Below, piece by piece: positions 22,494-24,564 of a stretch of 24,564 nt of DNA. Under the pieces are notes generated by a model, which was given only the letters and a program-made list of their open reading frames with translations, was not told the DNA's origin and did no database searches. The DNA is from Bacillota bacterium (GTDB taxonomy: Bacteria > Bacillota > Clostridia > Lachnospirales > Lachnospiraceae): positions 1-24,564 of the forward strand of contig JAEZPG010000009.1 of the NCBI GenBank assembly GCA_023413555.1, read 5' to 3'. Position 1 is the first letter of the stretch. Each line of letters starts with the position of its first letter. Made by a program: the position numbers and the translations under genes.

Positions 22494-23818
22494 TACTCAT
22501 TATCCTTTCTTTCTCTTATAATGAATTTAAGAGAGGTTCCAGAAAATCCGAAGGCCTCACGTATTTTATTTTCAATATACCTGGTATAAGAATAATGCAT
22601 CAGTTTTTTATCATTTACAAAAATAACAAAGGTTGGTGGCTTAACAGCAACCTGGGTAATATAATAAAGTTTTAATCTTCTACCTTTGTCTGAAGGTGGC
22701 TGCTGCATAGAGGTTGCTTCCATAAGAATCTCATTTAACACACCTGTTGCTACACGAAGATTCTGATTTTGAATTACCATCTCAATGCTATCAAACATCT
22801 TCACCATTCGCTGTCCCGTTTTAGCAGAGATGAATAAAATCTCAGCGTATGGACAAAAGGATAATACATCTCTTATATCCTCAGTATATTTATATATGGT
22901 TTTATCATTTTTCTCAATAGCATCCCATTTGTTTACAACAATAATAATTCCTTTGCCACGTTCATGGGCTATTCCTGCAATCTTGGCGTCTTGTTCGGTA
23001 ACGCCTTCCTCTGCATCAATCACCACCATAACTACGTCGGCACGTTCAACAGCGGTAACAGTGCGGATAATACTGAATCGTTCAATATCCTCTTTAATTT
23101 TGCTTTTTCTGCGAAGACCAGCTGTATCAATAAAGACATATTCCTTGTCATTCCACATAATGGAGGTATCAATGGCGTCTCGTGTAGTTCCTGCAATATC
23201 AGATACAATAACACGATCTTCTCCTAACAGTTTGTTAATAATAGAGGATTTACCTACATTAGGCTTGCCAACGATTGCTACTCTAGGTCTCTCGTCTTCT
23301 TCCTCACTGGTATCATGTTCATTAAAATGATTGACTACTTCATCAAGCATATCTCCAAGTCCTAACTTAGAGGAAGCACTGACAGGCTGAGGATCTCCAA
23401 TACCTAGATTATAAAATTCATATACATCGGGCATGAATTTGTCGAAATTATCGACCTTGTTCACTACAAGTACAACAGGCTTGTGAGATTTGCGAAGCAT
23501 ATCCGCTACTCTAAAGTCAGCATCTACTAAACCTTGTCTTACATCCACTACAAATATAATAACATCTGCAGTCTCTATAGCAATCTCTGCCTGGCGTCTC
23601 ATATGGGATAGGATTAAATCTGTACTTTCCGGTTCGATACCACCTGTATCAATCATTGTAAACTGATGTTCCAGCCAGCTTACATCGGCGTAAATACGAT
23701 CTCTTGTAACACCGGGAGTATCTTTCACGATGGAAATCTTATCACCGGCTAACGTATTAAATAACGTGGACTTTCCTACATTAGGGCGTCCAACGATAGC
23801 TACTATGGGTTTACTCAT
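22493..23818 (-). CDS. der: Ribosome-associated GTPase Der (EngA)
   Basis: A 441-residue GTPase with two tandem G domains and a C-terminal KH-like domain, essential for 50S subunit maturation in many bacteria. G domain 1 has GRPNVGKST (10-18), DTGG (57-60) and NKVD (120-123). G domain 2 has GKPNVGKSS (184-192), DTAG (231-234) and NKWD (296-299). An acidic linker (about 168-177) separates them. The KH-like domain covers about 355-441. The chosen ATG at 23818 has AAGGAG six bases upstream and begins MSKPIVAIVGRPNVGK, as in the family. A longer frame to 23917 would add 33 residues that belong to the overlapping upstream gene. The start overlaps that gene's stop by 8 nt. Confidence 0.97.
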   Translation of the reverse strand: MSKPIVAIVGRPNVGKSTLFNTLAGDKISIVKDTPGVTRDRIYADVSWLEHQFTMIDTGGIEPESTDLILSHMRRQAEIAIETADVIIFVVDVRQGLVDADFRVADMLRKSHKPVVLVVNKVDNFDKFMPDVYEFYNLGIGDPQPVSASSKLGLGDMLDEVVNHFNEHDTSEEEDERPRVAIVGKPNVGKSSIINKLLGEDRVIVSDIAGTTRDAIDTSIMWNDKEYVFIDTAGLRRKSKIKEDIERFSIIRTVTAVERADVVMVVIDAEEGVTEQDAKIAGIAHERGKGIIIVVNKWDAIEKNDKTIYKYTEDIRDVLSFCPYAEILFISAKTGQRMVKMFDSIEMVIQNQNLRVATGVLNEILMEATSMQQPPSDKGRRLKLYYITQVAVKPPTFVIFVNDKKLMHYSYTRYIENKIREAFGFSGTSLKFIIRERKDNE

Positions 23819-24564
23819 TCTTTTCTCCTTGTTTGTTGGTAATAATAGAATCAACAAAAGACTTTCCGTCTGATTGTACAATACGAATTGGGGTTTGTAA
23901 AGCATTTTGGATATCATTTACCGTAATGTCATCCAATAAAACCTCTTCTCCGCTTCGTAATAACACGTTAGGAAGAAGAAGATAATCCCCTAAAGGCTTT
24001 CCTTTTAGCTGTTCTATTATATCTTGTCCAGTTAATAATCCTGTAACAGTAATCTCAGGACCATAGAAATGATTCTCAATGCAATATAAGTTAATATCCA
24101 CCTGAGGAAAACGTTGGTTTATCTGAGCAGTAAGCTCTTTCATCATATGATAGGGCAAGACACCTGTTACAATGGAAACCTTATGAGGTTCAGGATTAAT
24201 AATAAGATCTTTAAGATGCTCTTGTACCTCATCCTTAAAGGAACGCATGATACCAACACCATTTTCTATCTGTCCGTATCCTTCATAATAGTCAGCGGAT
24301 GGTAAATCATATCCTGCTTTAATATACCACTCATCACTGGCAAATACAAATCTGGTGCCATATTCTTTAAGAAATATGTCCTGCCAGCCATGAATCTGAT
24401 CAAGGACCTTAGCTGCATCCTCCTTTGTAAAGGATTCCAGTTCCGTAAGTCCTTCCCTGTATTTAGTTTTACCAAGAGGAACTACAGAAAGGCTTCTCAT
24501 GTAAGGCAACATCTCTGAAAGCTCTTTTATAGAGCGGTCCAATTCTTCTTTATCATTCCAGTTC
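23811..24564 (-). CDS. DUF512 family protein (radical-SAM type), C-terminal part
   Basis: The frame is open from the right window edge to a stop at 23811: 250 complete codons are visible, about half of the usual length of around 450. The visible part contains WNDKEELDRSIKEL, then RSLSVVPLGKTKYREGL and FVFASDEWY, which match the C-terminal DUF512 half of proteins whose missing N-terminal half usually has a PDZ-like and a radical-SAM-like domain. Later VSIVTGVLPYHM, LLPNVLLRSGEEVLLDDITV and a region ending in IVQSDGKSF are family-like. Function is unknown. Adjacency to der is common in clostridia. Its last 8 nt overlap the der start. No start codon can be assigned. Confidence 0.85.
   Translation of the reverse strand, partial: NWNDKEELDRSIKELSEMLPYMRSLSVVPLGKTKYREGLTELESFTKEDAAKVLDQIHGWQDIFLKEYGTRFVFASDEWYIKAGYDLPSADYYEGYGQIENGVGIMRSFKDEVQEHLKDLIINPEPHKVSIVTGVLPYHMMKELTAQINQRFPQVDINLYCIENHFYGPEITVTGLLTGQDIIEQLKGKPLGDYLLLPNVLLRSGEEVLLDDITVNDIQNALQTPIRIVQSDGKSFVDSIITNKQGEKNE

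Noticed and set aside
22785..23330. 181-codon open frame on the plus strand
   Set aside because: It lies wholly antisense to der, whose two G domains are intact, and it has no ribosome binding site or recognisable domain.
23819..23917. N-terminal extension of Der
   Set aside because: These codons overlap the end of the DUF512 gene in another frame; Der proteins begin at the P-loop strand and an AAGGAG site fits the ATG at 23818.
1..24564. Search for a mobile element, defence island, CRISPR array, tRNA or toxin-antitoxin pair
   Set aside because: No transposase, integrase, repeat-spacer pattern, cloverleaf or small gene pair is seen; every gap over 60 nt is explained by promoters, terminators or hairpins.

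Overview
All coding sequence in this window lies on the minus strand, with nearly every base accounted for and no tRNA, rRNA, CRISPR, insertion sequence or prophage signature. The DNA is AT-rich. SpoIVA with a sigma-E-type promoter, MutSL without MutH, a SEDS/PBP2/MreBCD set and MinCDE point to an endospore-forming low-GC Firmicute, most likely a Lachnospiraceae (Clostridium cluster XIVa) species similar to Lachnoclostridium phytofermentans. The genus is an inference from gene content and order; no search was run.

Reading in transcription order (right to left), there are four blocks. (1) 24564-20836: the C-terminal part of a DUF512/radical-SAM-type protein, der (ribosome-assembly GTPase), plsY and gpsA (first steps of phospholipid synthesis), packed with overlaps or short gaps and closed by a strong intrinsic terminator. 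(2) 20762-19143: spoIVA (spore coat basement-layer ATPase) as a single-gene unit with a sigma-E-type promoter and its own terminator. (3) 19082-17806: a secreted double-SH3 NlpC/P60 wall hydrolase as a single-gene unit with an exact-consensus sigma-A promoter, a leader hairpin and a terminator. (4) 17739-9029: a membrane-anchored MutS-like ATPase, then mutS, mutL, miaA and a methionine gamma-lyase family (aluminium-resistance-type) PLP enzyme. They are read from one good sigma-A promoter whose start point lies inside a 15-nt palindrome.

A second promoter at about 9020-8992 then drives radC-mreB-mreC-mreD-pbp2 and, after a 74-nt gap with two hairpins, minC-minD-minE-rodA. The last gene runs off the left edge. 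This joins the elongasome (MreB scaffold, MreC/MreD, PBP2 transpeptidase, SEDS glycosyltransferase) to the MinCDE division-site oscillator in one transcription unit. It extends the radC-mreBCD-minCD order known from Bacillus subtilis.

This is mainly a housekeeping chromosomal segment, and I see no new multi-gene system. The most unusual observations are a MreB with a substituted catalytic-glutamate position and an altered phosphate loop, a PBP2 with about 240 extra residues and a possible zinc site, and a MutS-like ATPase with three predicted membrane segments leading the mismatch-repair operon. Several regulatory sites (sigma-E promoter, TSS palindrome, start-codon-sequestering leader) also stand out. 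For der, spoIVA, the NlpC/P60 gene, mutS and mreD, the ribosome-binding-site position supports a start inside the longest reading frame.
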